From assembly GCA_964642725.1 (NCBI GenBank), contig CAZXQG010000029.1, positions 1 to 36,368 on the forward strand: 36,368 nucleotides of DNA, given 5' to 3'. Position numbers and translations under genes: made by a program. Shown piece by piece: positions 21,001 through 27,787 of this stretch. The notes under the pieces were generated by a model that had not been told where the DNA came from, did no database searches, and was given only the letters and a program-made list of their open reading frames with translations. The stretch is from JAGVPT01 sp964642725 (GTDB lineage: Bacteria > Bacteroidota > Ignavibacteria > UBA10030 > UBA8401). How positions within the stretch are numbered: position 1 is the first letter of the stretch; each line of letters begins with the position of its first letter.

Positions 21001-21795
21001 GTCGCAGGTCCGCACTGGCTGCGATTGGTGAATGATACCTTGGTTGGAATCCCAGTGAATGCTAATGCAGGCGATAGCGTGGTGACAGTTGCGGTGATTG
21101 ACAAGCACGGAATTACAGTTCAGCAGAGCTGGAAGATTGTCATTCTACCCTTGTCTCTTCCGCCGACGATGTTTCAATTAATAAATGCTTCTCACTCCGA
21201 TAGTCTGACCATAGACTATGGAAAAGCGCTTACGTTGGCCTGGCAGCCGTCTCATGGCCATGATCCGGGCGATACGGTGCACTATGCATTGAAGTTGTGG
21301 GGAGGGGCAGTCGATACGACCATCACTGGTTTAAACGACACACTCTATAGTTCCTCGGGTTTGATGAAGAAATTATCCGTTCGCACACAATATAGATGGA
21401 CGGTCTCTGCCAACGTAGATGGTGGAAAATCTACTTGGTCAAGAGATACGATGCGTTTTGTTACAACAGAAACTATATTGTTTCTGAAGGGACAAACCCC
21501 TCAGGTTCCGAAGGATTATGTGGTCTACCAGAATTATCCAAATCCTTTTAATCCCACGACAACGATACGCTACGGAATCCCGGAACAAAGCAGAGTCTCC
21601 ATCAAGGTATACAATATATTGGGACAACTTGTGGCTACACTAGTGAATGAGATACAACAGCCGCAATTTTACGAATATCGTTGGAACCCTCAGGATTTTG
21701 CTTCCGGCGTGTATCTCATCGTCATCAATGCAGAGAGTACTCTGTCTTCTGCCAGGAAGTTTCAGAATGTCAAAAAGGCATTGTATTTGAAATAG
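15079..21795 (+). CDS. Giant T9SS-exported surface protein: Fn3, two isochorismatase-like domains, 15 Ig-like repeats
   Basis: This protein of 2,238 residues has a signal peptide (about 1-39, hydrophobic core FVVLFLLTMAIQGLAQ). A fibronectin-III-like domain follows at about 40-125. Two isochorismatase-hydrolase-like alpha/beta domains come next: the first (about 155-300) has KTALILCDVW with Asp169 and GGDASEC with Cys246; the second (about 335-490) has RTALVVVNAW and ILFCGNLINTTN, where the Asp and Cys appear lost. Fifteen Ig-like (He_PIG/cadherin-like) repeats of about 95 residues fill about 510-2024, each carrying variants of ED-S/T-x-Y, DQDS..FGD, P-x-W and GTP. A second Fn3-like domain and a T9SS type A tail (YQNYPNPFNP, then VYNILGQLV and SGVYLIV) end the protein. 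It is predicted to be a long adhesin or polymer-binding stalk on the cell surface. The ATG at 15079 is chosen over a GTG at 15070; no SD is visible. Confidence 0.85.
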   Translation: MCNVNHSCLAANPSNFIRLKYCGFVVLFLLTMAIQGLAQNITSPHTGATNQNYRQVVLQWNDTGNSYRIVLGTDSLSWGIVDTVVTGSYVVVNNLLPSTTYFWKIQAVNDTSNVNSQTSWFTTGHYLTFQNFKFIPALDSVNYVSELSSQVISFTDSIDIGKTALILCDVWQSAADSNIVNIVTMIDVARKHNIPVFLFNHNGPLYPTVKLQPWDVNATISAIPDTMLSRKGLTTLLYTGGDASECVLFTRPISINTLSLKFPNTYKIIGIKDCIISWSQLAYNWGINGIETRFQTTLLGSLASALGETVNALVVQRPSQLSSINYDSTFGGSINPARTALVVVNAWSYFPNGGWLARIQNNNRNNIAPLMKWARALGIRVFQVANGRAIDSSCSPVGSEIVFNDKLSLYTYLKNIGIKQILFCGNLINTTNAFAPMDAWGMTRFPTGFNSVPGFFSSRLLSDCITVFETPSTLANQVNKSIFLERAATQTFDTLYLVSSSAIIRNNIPPKIISTPLFVAHEDSVYRDTVISQDAFLDNTLRYAFIINPSWLKINNISGIMYGTPGAKNIGDTTVTVQVRNGAGQIATQSYTLTVPHTNHIPKIITAADSTAIEDSPYKYRVIAVDKDTLVYLDVIRYRLSIKPSWISIDSVAGVVTGTPSGMNARDTVVAVQAYDNKGGVTTQQFNLHVSHVNHPPRVLSQAITRAQQDSVYSYHCVATDQDSALWGDQLTYSLQIHPCWLVVDTVTGIITGTPHAISVGDTLVTVQVSDGKGGIATQSYPLHVIHTNHSPVIKTGSLPSAAEDTLYQTRVYASDQDSALFGDIAHYKLTIKPVWLKIDSVSGTITGTASGMNAQDTVVTVTAYDGKGGSSSQSYPLHVVHTNHAPVIVSAAVTHAAEDTLYRYTVWGSDQDSLLFGDHVHYHLTIHPSWIVIDTVSGSITGTPHGINIGDTVVTVVANDGKGGTAMQSYPLHVIHTNHSPVIKTGSLPSAVEDTLYQTRVYASDQDSALFGDVVHYRLTVKPVWLKIDSVSGVITGTASVMNAQDTVVMLTAYDGKGGSSSQSYAVHIIHTNHLPVIKTASIPSAAEDTLYQARVYASDQDSALWGDRVRFHLTVRPNWITIDSVSGAISGTPRGINVGDTTVTAVASDGHGGIATQSYPLHVNHTNHAPVIKTGSLPSAVEDTLYQTRVYASDQDSTLFGDIVHYRLSIKPAWLFIDSATGIISGTPHVQNVSDTTAVLQAYDNHGATVQQQYTMHVALVNHPPTIASSPLFTAHEDTLYQYQVVAHDPDTLIGQVLSYTLTQKPSWLSVSASGLVSGIPRGANVGDSTVTIRVSDGYGGIVNQTYRLNVIHTNHNPYFVSAPDSVVTEDSSYLYTAVARDQDSALFGDRVHYKLIIKPSWITIDSVAGTLTGVSSGMNARDTVIGIQAFDNNGGGSTQQFILHVLHVNHAPQFVSFPADSAVEDSLYYTMAAATDQDSLLWGDKDNFGILQGPSWLAIDSVKGIMQGIPKLEGNSSSTTSLAVQVANAKVKQILSKAKGIKFYTMKQKVKPVQITGIKTDNTTRDFPVTIAVWDDKGGASEYSFALTVKHTNHAPVFVTFPDSAAIEDSAYTATVRASDIDSAQFGDVVRYRCASKPHWISIDSLAGIVSGTPHGTDVMDSTRIIVQAYDNKGGVTTYQYGVHTRHMNHPPVFVSAPVVSGVEDSSYMYRVHASDSDSLLFGDKVYYSFITAPNFLSIDSSSGIIGGIPSLVVDSLSMRSVRVTAGKQSRTAVMRSSVVKFIPAISRSGKKSTAGAHGEIDSTQYRTFPVSISARDGKGGSAQQNYTLAILHTDHSPVFTSTPDSLAIEDSIYSSTYTLYDRDVSVFGDSLNVTATILPAWLHHDPVQHTLSGIPYGKSAADTVVELVVHDNRGLSTTQHYKLHVVNINHPPLILPVLDTLARADSVYRVVIPAIDSDAVYGRDSLTYKLVAGPHWLRLVNDTLVGIPVNANAGDSVVTVAVIDKHGITVQQSWKIVILPLSLPPTMFQLINASHSDSLTIDYGKALTLAWQPSHGHDPGDTVHYALKLWGGAVDTTITGLNDTLYSSSGLMKKLSVRTQYRWTVSANVDGGKSTWSRDTMRFVTTETILFLKGQTPQVPKDYVVYQNYPNPFNPTTTIRYGIPEQSRVSIKVYNILGQLVATLVNEIQQPQFYEYRWNPQDFASGVYLIVINAESTLSSARKFQNVKKALYLK
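16606..21150 (+). repeat. Fifteen tandem Ig-like domain repeats (coding)
   Basis: The repeat array lies within the giant surface-protein gene. Unit starts fall near 16606, 16879, 17163, 17449, 17731, 18010, 18304, 18589, 18871, 19153, 19438, 19867, 20158, 20596 and 20878. Most units are 270-300 nt. The eleventh and thirteenth are about 430 nt because of extra loops. Many junctions carry the peptide HTNH(S/A)PV. Confidence 0.85.
17451..18662 (+). repeat. 570-nt higher-order direct repeat within the Ig-like array
   Basis: The word GCCGGTGATA begins at 17451, 18021 and 18591, exactly 570 nt apart, and at the in-between repeats 17736 and 18306, again 570 nt apart. The unit is two domains (190 codons). 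Copies starting at 18021 and 18591 are identical for their first 72 nt. This points to recent in-frame duplication of a two-domain block. Confidence 0.8.
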
Positions 21796-21890
21796 TTCAT
21801 TTTTGTCGTTTTGGAAGGCAACTTCTTGAGGTCGACTATTAGCCACATCAAAAACTTCGGTGTACAAAAATACAACACTGAGTTTTATGC

Positions 21891-21902
21891 ACAACATGTT
21901 GT
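21891..21902. promoter_or_regulatory. Perfect 12-bp palindrome upstream of the initiating transferase promoter
   Basis: ACAACATGTTGT is a perfect dyad, centred about 50 bp upstream of the candidate -10 at 21944-21949. The position suits an activator-type site. No regulator is identified. Confidence 0.25.
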
Positions 21903-21920
21903 CCCTCTCCAAAAGAATAG

Positions 21921-21949
21921 TTTTACCTTCTTATGATATTTTGTATATT
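21921..21949 (+). promoter_or_regulatory. Candidate promoter for the sugar phosphotransferase gene
   Basis: A TATATT -10 lies at 21944-21949. A weak -35 candidate, TTTTAC, lies at 21921-21926, 17 bp away. The 14-mer ATTTTGTATATTAT at 21938-21951 recurs at 26444-26457 in the promoter region before the deoxymannose-reductase gene. Initiation near 21956 would lie downstream of the TTG at 21952, favouring the ATG at 22000 as the translation start. Confidence 0.45.
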
Positions 21950-21999
21950 ATTTGACGCTCTTTATTGGGGATGGCCTCGGAGAATCGCAATTAATTTTA

Positions 22000-23421
22000 A
22001 TGATCAAACGAAACTGGAAAATATTGTTCGTCGCTATCTCACAACTCATTGATCTTTTCGCAATGTTTTGTGCGGCTGTAGTTGTTGTCAGTCTGAAGCA
22101 TTATTCAAACGTCAGCTTTCGGACGCCCGATGATGTTTTGCTGACCGGATATATCGTTTTTGTCATCGTCTACATCACTATCGCCGTCATGATGGGATTG
22201 TACCGGGGTTCTTTTCATCTTAGTCTCAGCCTCCAAAACATGATCATGGCGCGGGCATTCGTCCTTTCTGTACTCATCTCGTTGACAATCATTTCTCTTA
22301 TTAACAATTTGTCCATTGGCCGGCATGCTCTCGTTGCCTTCCTTTTCTCGCTGCCGTTCTTCTTGGTGATCGGACGAATTCTTTTGCGTCAAATCAATTT
22401 GTTTTTTCAAAAACTGGGTTATGGTGTGCACAATTCACTCATTGTCGGCTATGACCAGGATGCGTTCAAAATATTCCAGCGGTTCACCTCTTTCCCCGAA
22501 CTCGGCTACAAGATCAAAGGATTCGTTGTCCGGGAAAAGAATCCCTCCAGTTCATTGCAGCCGCAATACACGATCGCTCAGTTCGATGAAGTTATCGCGA
22601 ACGGGTCTATCGATAGAGTGTTTATCCCGTCGGCCGATATGGTCGTCAATGGGTATGCCCACCTTAAGAAAAAAGGAGAGAGTCATAGGATTAAACTGAA
22701 GATCTTGTCGCCCCAGGCCGAAGAGTTATTGAAAATCGCCCGCATATATGATATAGCGGGAATAACGTTAACAGCTCCGCCACGGTACAACGTCGCAGCG
22801 GTAAAAATGTTCATCAAAAGAGTTTTTGATATTGTCGGATCGTCAATAGCAATAATTGTGTTCAGTCCGATCTTTCTTTTGACGATTATCGCCATTTATC
22901 TTGAAAGCGGCCGCCCTTTGTTTTTCCTTCAGGCACGGGCGAGCATCAAGGGGGGAAAACAATTCGATTTCATTAAGTTTCGCAGCATGATCGACAATGC
23001 AGACCAGATGAAAGATGAATTGTGGGGCCACAACGAATCGGACGGCGCTCTGTTCAAAATGAAAAATGACCCCCGCATCACGAAGGTTGGAAGTATCATT
23101 CGTAAACTGAGCATTGACGAACTTCCTCAGCTTTTCAACGTGTTAAAAGGCGACATGAGTCTGGTAGGACCTCGGCCGCTGCCGTTAACGGATTTTGAGA
23201 CGGTGAACGAATCCAACGAGTTCTGGGAGACAATTCAAGACCGCGCGGCCGTGAAGCCCGGTATGACCGGTCTGTGGCAAGTGTCTGGAAGAAGCGACAT
23301 AAAATTCAGAGAGATGATCCTGCTCGATTTGTACTACGTTGAGAATCATTCCTTTTTATTTGACCTCGAAATCATGTTTGAAACTATTCCGGTTGTCTTG
23401 TTTGGCAAGGGCGCTTATTGA
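22000..23421 (+). CDS. Polyprenyl-phosphate sugar phosphotransferase (WbaP/WcaJ/EpsL-like)
   Basis: This protein of 473 residues would start repeat-unit synthesis by moving a sugar-1-phosphate from a UDP-sugar to undecaprenyl phosphate. The N-terminal third has four to five membrane helices, followed by a Rossmann-like CoA_binding_3 region (LIVGYDQDAFKIFQRF). The C-terminal Bac_transf domain (about 270-473) shows the expected KRVFDIVGSSIAIIVFSPIF membrane hairpin, KFRSM, DPRITKVGSIIRKLSIDELPQL and GDMSLVGPRP, then KPGMTGLWQVSGR. The ATG at 22000 is chosen over an in-frame TTG at 21952 because the likely transcription start lies between them. The sugar transferred cannot be told from sequence alone. 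Confidence 0.88.
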   Translation: MIKRNWKILFVAISQLIDLFAMFCAAVVVVSLKHYSNVSFRTPDDVLLTGYIVFVIVYITIAVMMGLYRGSFHLSLSLQNMIMARAFVLSVLISLTIISLINNLSIGRHALVAFLFSLPFFLVIGRILLRQINLFFQKLGYGVHNSLIVGYDQDAFKIFQRFTSFPELGYKIKGFVVREKNPSSSLQPQYTIAQFDEVIANGSIDRVFIPSADMVVNGYAHLKKKGESHRIKLKILSPQAEELLKIARIYDIAGITLTAPPRYNVAAVKMFIKRVFDIVGSSIAIIVFSPIFLLTIIAIYLESGRPLFFLQARASIKGGKQFDFIKFRSMIDNADQMKDELWGHNESDGALFKMKNDPRITKVGSIIRKLSIDELPQLFNVLKGDMSLVGPRPLPLTDFETVNESNEFWETIQDRAAVKPGMTGLWQVSGRSDIKFREMILLDLYYVENHSFLFDLEIMFETIPVVLFGKGAY

Positions 23422-23470
23422 TGACGCTGATAGCGCAGATTTAGCGCAGATGGCAGATCACTCAGATTTA
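23422..23470. repeat. Short word-repeat tract between the phosphotransferase and ugd genes
   Basis: The word AGCGCAGAT occurs twice (TAGCGCAGATTTAGCGCAGAT), followed by GGCAGAT and CTCAGATTTA variants. This is one of several intergenic tracts in the window built from a locus-specific degenerate word. No promoter or gene is recognised in it. Confidence 0.5.
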
Positions 23471-23540
23471 CCGGACTTCGGGCACAGCGTGCGGACAATA
23501 AGTTAAGCCTCAATTTTACTTCGGACAAATTCTTTTTGCT

Positions 23541-24848
23541 ATGGAAATCTCAATTATCGGTACAGGGTACGTGGGTTTGGTGCAAGGCGCTTGCTTTGCC
23601 GATACCGGCAATTCAGTTCTTTGTATGGATATCGATGAAAAGAAGATCGCGAGCCTGAAAAAGGGAACAATCCCAATTTATGAGCCCGGTCTTGAAGAAA
23701 TCGTACGGCGCAATACTCAGGAAAAGCGGCTTGAGTTTACGACTTCCCTCAAGGCGGCAGTCGATCACGGGGAAATCATTTTTCTTTGTCTGCCGACGCC
23801 GCAATCGGATGACGGCTCCGCCGATCTCACGCGCGTCCTGTCGGTCGCCGAACAAATTGCATCGTATGCAAGCGGGTACAAGATTCTTGTCAGCAAGAGC
23901 ACAGTTCCCGTCGGGACGGTCGACCGAATTCGCCAGATAATGAGAAAGAAAGGGAAGACCGAGATCGACGTGGTATCGAGCCCCGAATTTCTCAAAGAGG
24001 GCTCTGCGCTTGACGATTCTTTGAAGCCGAACCGGATTGTCATTGGTTCGAAAAGCAAACGTGCAATTTCGGCATTGACGGACATGTACACGCCGTTTAT
24101 GCGCACCGGCAATCCGATTATGGTGATGGACGAGAGGAGTGCGGAGATGACGAAGTATGCCGCGAATTCATTCCTTGCAAGCAAAATCTCTTTCATGAAC
24201 GAGCTTGCCAATCTTTGCGAAAAGACGGGGGCGGATATTGATTGGGTCAGAAAAGGGATGGGGTCCGATCCTCGCATCGGTCAGCAGTTCTTATTTGCGG
24301 GCGTGGGGTATGGCGGCTCGTGCTTTCCAAAAGACGTCAAGGCATTGATCAAAACTGCTCAGGAGCACGAATACGAATTCAAAATCCTCCGTGCTGTTGA
24401 CGAAGTGAACGAGAGACAGAAACGCGTCATCGTCAAGAAAATGATGAAGCATTTTAATAATCAATTGAACCAAAAAGTCATCACCGTCTGGGGGCTTTCC
24501 TTCAAGCCTCAAACGGACGACATTCGGGATGCACCGGCATTGGTCATTATCAATAGTTTGCTGGAATCCGGCGCAAAGATCCGTGCTCATGATCCGATCG
24601 CAATTCCGAGAGTGAAGGCACTCTTCGACGGCAGGGTGGAGTTTTTCGAAAACAATTACGATGCGCTGAAAGGAGCGGACGCCCTTGCAGTGATAACCGA
24701 GTGGAACGAATTCCGCCGCCCTGATTTCGACAGAATGAAATCCCTCATGAAGCGCCCCGTTGTTTTTGACGGAAGAAATATTTACGACCCGAAGTTAATG
24801 AGAGAAAAAGGGTTTGTTTATTTCGGGATCGGGAGGAATGGGGAGTAG
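23541..24848 (+). CDS. ugd: UDP-glucose 6-dehydrogenase
   Basis: This 435-residue protein oxidises UDP-glucose to UDP-glucuronate using two NAD+. The N-terminal NAD-binding domain begins MEISIIGTGYVGLVQGACFAD and contains CLPTPQSDDGSADL and SKSTVPVGT. The central helix and active site include GYGGSCFPKD with catalytic Cys261. The C-terminal domain has VTVWGLSFKPQTDDIRDAPA. All three UDPG_MGDP_dh parts are present at normal length. The product can be used directly or by the UDP-glucuronate decarboxylase encoded two genes downstream, separated from it only by a four-helix-bundle gene. No clear SD is visible before the ATG. Confidence 0.93.
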   Translation: MEISIIGTGYVGLVQGACFADTGNSVLCMDIDEKKIASLKKGTIPIYEPGLEEIVRRNTQEKRLEFTTSLKAAVDHGEIIFLCLPTPQSDDGSADLTRVLSVAEQIASYASGYKILVSKSTVPVGTVDRIRQIMRKKGKTEIDVVSSPEFLKEGSALDDSLKPNRIVIGSKSKRAISALTDMYTPFMRTGNPIMVMDERSAEMTKYAANSFLASKISFMNELANLCEKTGADIDWVRKGMGSDPRIGQQFLFAGVGYGGSCFPKDVKALIKTAQEHEYEFKILRAVDEVNERQKRVIVKKMMKHFNNQLNQKVITVWGLSFKPQTDDIRDAPALVIINSLLESGAKIRAHDPIAIPRVKALFDGRVEFFENNYDALKGADALAVITEWNEFRRPDFDRMKSLMKRPVVFDGRNIYDPKLMREKGFVYFGIGRNGE

Positions 24849-24860
24849 AACACGGTTAAT

Positions 24861-24879
24861 AGTGAATGGTAAATAGTAA
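24861..24879. repeat. Left border repeat of four-helix cassette 1
   Basis: AGTGAATGGTAAATAGTAA lies in the 43-bp gap between ugd and the four-helix gene. A variant with extra bases (AGTGAATTGCAAG, then TGGTAAATAGTAA) recurs in direct orientation at 25280-25305, and an inverted copy occurs near 25325-25345. Confidence 0.65.
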
Positions 24880-24891
24880 CTGGGGGAAATA

Positions 24892-25284
24892 ATGGATACC
24901 GGATTAGGGGAAATAAAAAGTTATAGACCGCACAAGAAGTTATTACTGTGGCAAGAGGCGATGGCATTGGTTGTGCAGGTGTATGAATCGACAAGAGCAT
25001 TTCCAAGAGAAGAAGAATTTGGGTTAAAGTCGCAATTACGTCGAGCGTCTGTTTCAGTAGTGTCGAATATTGCTGAAGGGCTGGCAAGAAGATCTAAGAA
25101 TGATAAACTCCACTTTTTGAATATTTCTCAAGCCTCGCTTAGTGAAATAGATACTCAGATCGAAATCTCGTTACGATTGCAGTACATTGCATTAACGACA
25201 TTCAATCTTATTCAAAGTCAGCTTATTATGATTCAGAAATTGCTGAGCGGCCTGAGTAGGAATATTGAAAATAGTAAACAGTGA
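24892..25284 (+). CDS. Four-helix-bundle protein, S23/IVP family (cassette 1)
   Basis: This small protein of 130 residues belongs to the 23S rRNA intervening-sequence protein (S23, TIGR02436-like) four-helix-bundle family. The core signature is present: WQEAMALVVQVYESTRAFP, FGLKSQLRRASVSVVSNIAEG, then FLNISQASLSEIDTQIEISLRLQYI. Relatives include Avd, which works with reverse transcriptases in diversity-generating retroelements; no reverse transcriptase or template repeat is visible here. The function of stand-alone members is unknown. The gene lies between ugd and the UDP-glucuronate decarboxylase gene, inside direct and inverted repeats. The stop codon TGA is itself part of the right-hand repeat word. 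Confidence 0.9.
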   Translation: MDTGLGEIKSYRPHKKLLLWQEAMALVVQVYESTRAFPREEEFGLKSQLRRASVSVVSNIAEGLARRSKNDKLHFLNISQASLSEIDTQIEISLRLQYIALTTFNLIQSQLIMIQKLLSGLSRNIENSKQ

Positions 25285-25345
25285 ATTGCAAGTGGTAAAT
25301 AGTAAAGCACGTCTTTTATTTACAACTCACCATTTACAATTCACT
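25280..25345. repeat. Right border of cassette 1: direct repeat plus hairpin
   Basis: AGTGAATTGCAAGTGGTAAA at 25280 onward faces an inverted copy, TCACCATTTACAATTCACT, ending at 25345. The arms can form a long imperfect hairpin around the TAAAGCACGTC region, possibly also acting as a terminator for the four-helix gene. Its left arm begins inside the four-helix coding sequence. Confidence 0.65.
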
Positions 25346-25393
25346 TACTGTCATTCACTTAGAAAATAAACACGTCACAGAATAAAAAGATTA

Positions 25394-26338
25394 ATGACAA
25401 AAACATCCGTAGTAACAGGCGGTGCCGGTTTTCTCGGGTCCCATCTTTGCGATAGGCTGCTTGCCGAAGGCCACTCCGTTGTTTGCATCGATAATTTGAT
25501 TACGGGCGACACGGCCAACATTGCACATTTGTTCGGCAATACCCGCTTCAAGTTCTTTCAGCATGACGTTACGGATTACATTTTTCTCGACGGTACTGTC
25601 GACTACGTGTTTCATTTCGCGTCGCCGGCGAGTCCGATCGACTATTTGAAGTTTCCGATCCAGACACTCAAAGTCGGATCGTTGGGAACGCACAAAGCAT
25701 TGGGTTTGGCAAAAGCGAAGAATGCCCGGTTCTTTTTAGCCTCCACGTCGGAGGTATACGGCGACCCTGAAATTCATCCGCAGGTGGAAGAATACTGGGG
25801 TAACGTCAATCCCGTCGGCCCCCGCGGTGTTTACGATGAGGCGAAACGGTTTGCCGAGGCGATGACAATGGCATATCAACGCTATCACAACGTTGAAACG
25901 CGGATTATAAGAATCTTTAATACCTACGGTGAACGGATGCGGGTGAATGACGGCCGCGCAATCCCGGCGTTTATCTCGCAATCGCTGCGCGGAGAAGACG
26001 TTACGGTATTCGGCGACGGAAGTCAAACGCGCAGCGTCTGTTATGTTTCTGATTTGATCGACGGAATCTTCAAATTGATGATGTCAGAATATACTCTTCC
26101 GATGAACATCGGAAATCCCGCCGAGTTGACGATGCTTCAGCTTGCGAACGAGATCGTGCAATTGACTCATAGCCCAAGCAAGATTGTCTTCAAAGAACTC
26201 CCGCAGGACGATCCCAGGATTCGACAGCCGAATATTACAAAGGCAAAACAAATGCTAGGTTGGGAACCGCGGGTGCCCCGTAAAGAAGGACTGCTGAGAA
26301 CTATTGAATACTTCAAACGAAGATTGAAGCTGCAGTAG
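25394..26338 (+). CDS. UDP-glucuronate decarboxylase (UDP-xylose synthase), SDR family
   Basis: This 314-residue extended short-chain dehydrogenase has the NAD-binding motif GGAGFLGSHL at the N-terminus, FHFASPASPIDYLKFPIQTL and STSEVYGDP, and catalytic Tyr147-x3-Lys151 (YDEAK). GPRGVYDEAKRFAEA, RIFNTYGERM and GDGSQTRSVCYVSDLI are near-diagnostic of UXS-type UDP-glucuronate decarboxylases. The enzyme would convert UDP-GlcA, supplied by Ugd, to UDP-xylose by oxidation at C4, decarboxylation and reduction. The ATG at 25394 gives a normal family length. Confidence 0.9.
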   Translation: MTKTSVVTGGAGFLGSHLCDRLLAEGHSVVCIDNLITGDTANIAHLFGNTRFKFFQHDVTDYIFLDGTVDYVFHFASPASPIDYLKFPIQTLKVGSLGTHKALGLAKAKNARFFLASTSEVYGDPEIHPQVEEYWGNVNPVGPRGVYDEAKRFAEAMTMAYQRYHNVETRIIRIFNTYGERMRVNDGRAIPAFISQSLRGEDVTVFGDGSQTRSVCYVSDLIDGIFKLMMSEYTLPMNIGNPAELTMLQLANEIVQLTHSPSKIVFKELPQDDPRIRQPNITKAKQMLGWEPRVPRKEGLLRTIEYFKRRLKLQ

Positions 26339-26416
26339 GAATAGTTGCGCACAACAATCCCTTATTAGTCTTGTCTACTTTTTCCCAAGTTCATCCATTC
26401 TCGCCGGAAGTTTGCT

Positions 26417-26433
26417 TTTTCAACCGTTGAAAA
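26417..26433. promoter_or_regulatory. Dyad overlapping the -35 of the deoxymannose-reductase promoter
   Basis: TTTTCAAC-C-GTTGAAAA has eight-base perfect arms around one central base. It overlaps the -35 hexamer at 26427-26432, so it could be an operator. No cognate regulator is encoded nearby. Confidence 0.3.
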
Positions 26434-26455
26434 GGCAAGGCGGATTTTGTATATT
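26427..26455 (+). promoter_or_regulatory. Sigma-70-like promoter upstream of the MITE-like element
   Basis: A TTGAAA -35 (26427-26432) and a TATATT -10 (26450-26455) are separated by 17 bp. Transcription from near 26462 would cross the palindromic element at 26515-26733 before reaching the reductase gene at 26755. Confidence 0.6.
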
Positions 26456-26514
26456 ATCCGCTATGCCGCTCACACGGGAGATGCGGCTTGTGCTGAATTT
26501 TACTGTTTTAATTA

Positions 26515-26733
26515 GAAGCCATCTCAAAAATGGTTTCGATGCAAAAAGCAGCAGTCAATGTCATGCTGAGTCCCGCCTTACAGCGGGACGAAGCATCCAT
26601 GACATGAAAGCTTTGTAGATTCAAGGTCTATCATTGTTATGGATTCTTCACTTCGCTTCGCTCCGTTCAGAATGACAATGATCTGGCAGTGTTTCTTCAG
26701 AAGGACATAATCCAGAGTTTTTGAGATAGCTTC
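26515..26733. mobile_element. MITE-like palindromic element, non-autonomous
   Basis: This 219-bp non-coding segment has matching ends: GAAGCCATCTCAAAAA at 26515-26530 and its inverted partner TTTTTGAGATAGCTTC at 26718-26733, 15 of 16 bases. A second, inner inverted pair of about 45 bp starts near 26556 (CAATGTCATGCTGAG) and ends at 26680 (TTCAGAATGACAATG). TAATTA occurs immediately left (26509-26514) and three bases right of the element (26737-26742), a possible target duplication. No transposase frame is present. It separates the promoter at 26427-26455 from the reductase start. Confidence 0.6.
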
Positions 26734-26754
26734 CACTAATTATTGCCGTTTTTG

Positions 26755-27708
26755 ATGAAAGTGCTTATTACCGGAGTTGGAGGTTTTGCCGGCAGCCATC
26801 TCGCAGACTATGTTATCGCTAACGGACTGGCAGAAGTTTATGGGATAGTGCGTGATGTCGAGAAGAATGAAAATATCCGCTCTCATGAAAAAAGTATCCG
26901 CCTTTACGAGTGCGATATCATCGATTTTCAATCGATTTTCGGCGTTTTAAAGGAAGTCAAGCCGGACATTATTTTCCATCTCGCCGGACAGGCGTTTGTG
27001 CCGAGTTCGTTTGAACATACTGCCGAGACATTTAAGGTTAATGTCATCGCTCCGATTAATATTTTTGAGGCAGTGAAGGCAGTCGATATTGCACCCCGGA
27101 TTATCGTTGTTACATCCGGTGAAGTCTACGGGGAAACTGCGGGATTCACTGCGGTGCACACGGAACGTTCGATCCCTCGTCCGGTAAATCCTTACGCTGC
27201 GAGCAAGACGAGTATCGATTACATCGCACAAACGTATAAGACCTACGAAGGCTTGAACATCGTGATCGCCCGGCCTTTCAACCATACCGGCCCGCGGCAA
27301 AAACCGTCGTTCGTTTGTTCGTCCCTTGCAAGGCAAATCTCCCTCGCTCAAAAGAATAATGTCCCGCCCGTGATAAAAATTGGAAATATCAAACCGCGGA
27401 GGGATTTTACCGACGCGCGCGATGTCGTGCGGGCATATTGGCTGCTCGGAAAGGTCTCCAACGAAAAAGACTTCATTTTTAATGTTTGTTCGGGAAAGAT
27501 ATTTTCCATTGAAGAGATTATACGGATGTATGAAAGCATCACCGGTTTGAAATTTGAATTACACATTGAAGAGAAACGATTGCGAGATTACGACATTCAA
27601 CTTCTTGCCGGGTCGAATGAATTGTTGCGGCATACAACGGGTTGGCGGCCGGAAATCACAATGGAGCAGACGTTGAGGGACCTTCTCGCGACATGGATGG
27701 AAAAGTAA
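26755..27708 (+). CDS. rmd: GDP-6-deoxy-D-mannose reductase-like SDR enzyme
   Basis: This protein of 317 residues has the extended SDR layout: MKVLITGVGGFAGSHLADYVI, FHLAGQAFVPSSF, TSGEVYGE, and catalytic Tyr147/Lys151 in NPYAASK. The block RPFNHTGPRQKPSFVCSSLARQI, followed by GNIKPRRDFTDARDVVRAYWLL, closely fits GDP-6-deoxy-D-mannose reductases (Rmd). It would reduce GDP-4-dehydro-6-deoxy-D-mannose, made by the dehydratase encoded next, to GDP-D-rhamnose. A related C4 reductase or epimerase role remains possible. The ATG at 26755 is preferred to an in-frame TTG at 26743, which lies at the repeat border and adds four residues without homology. Confidence 0.8.
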   Translation: MKVLITGVGGFAGSHLADYVIANGLAEVYGIVRDVEKNENIRSHEKSIRLYECDIIDFQSIFGVLKEVKPDIIFHLAGQAFVPSSFEHTAETFKVNVIAPINIFEAVKAVDIAPRIIVVTSGEVYGETAGFTAVHTERSIPRPVNPYAASKTSIDYIAQTYKTYEGLNIVIARPFNHTGPRQKPSFVCSSLARQISLAQKNNVPPVIKIGNIKPRRDFTDARDVVRAYWLLGKVSNEKDFIFNVCSGKIFSIEEIIRMYESITGLKFELHIEEKRLRDYDIQLLAGSNELLRHTTGWRPEITMEQTLRDLLATWMEK

Positions 27709-27787
27709 GAAATAGGCGAAGCGGCATGTGATCGTTGACTCGGACTGAGAGCACAGAACTGCAAACCAAAACTACAACGGACGTACA

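Noticed and set aside
16606..21150. Regular repeats that might suggest a CRISPR array
   Set aside because: They are in-frame protein-domain repeats of about 285 nt within one open reading frame.
26412..26618. 68-codon plus-strand open frame before the deoxymannose-reductase gene
   Set aside because: It starts upstream of the promoter -10 and runs into the palindromic element, so it is probably chance.
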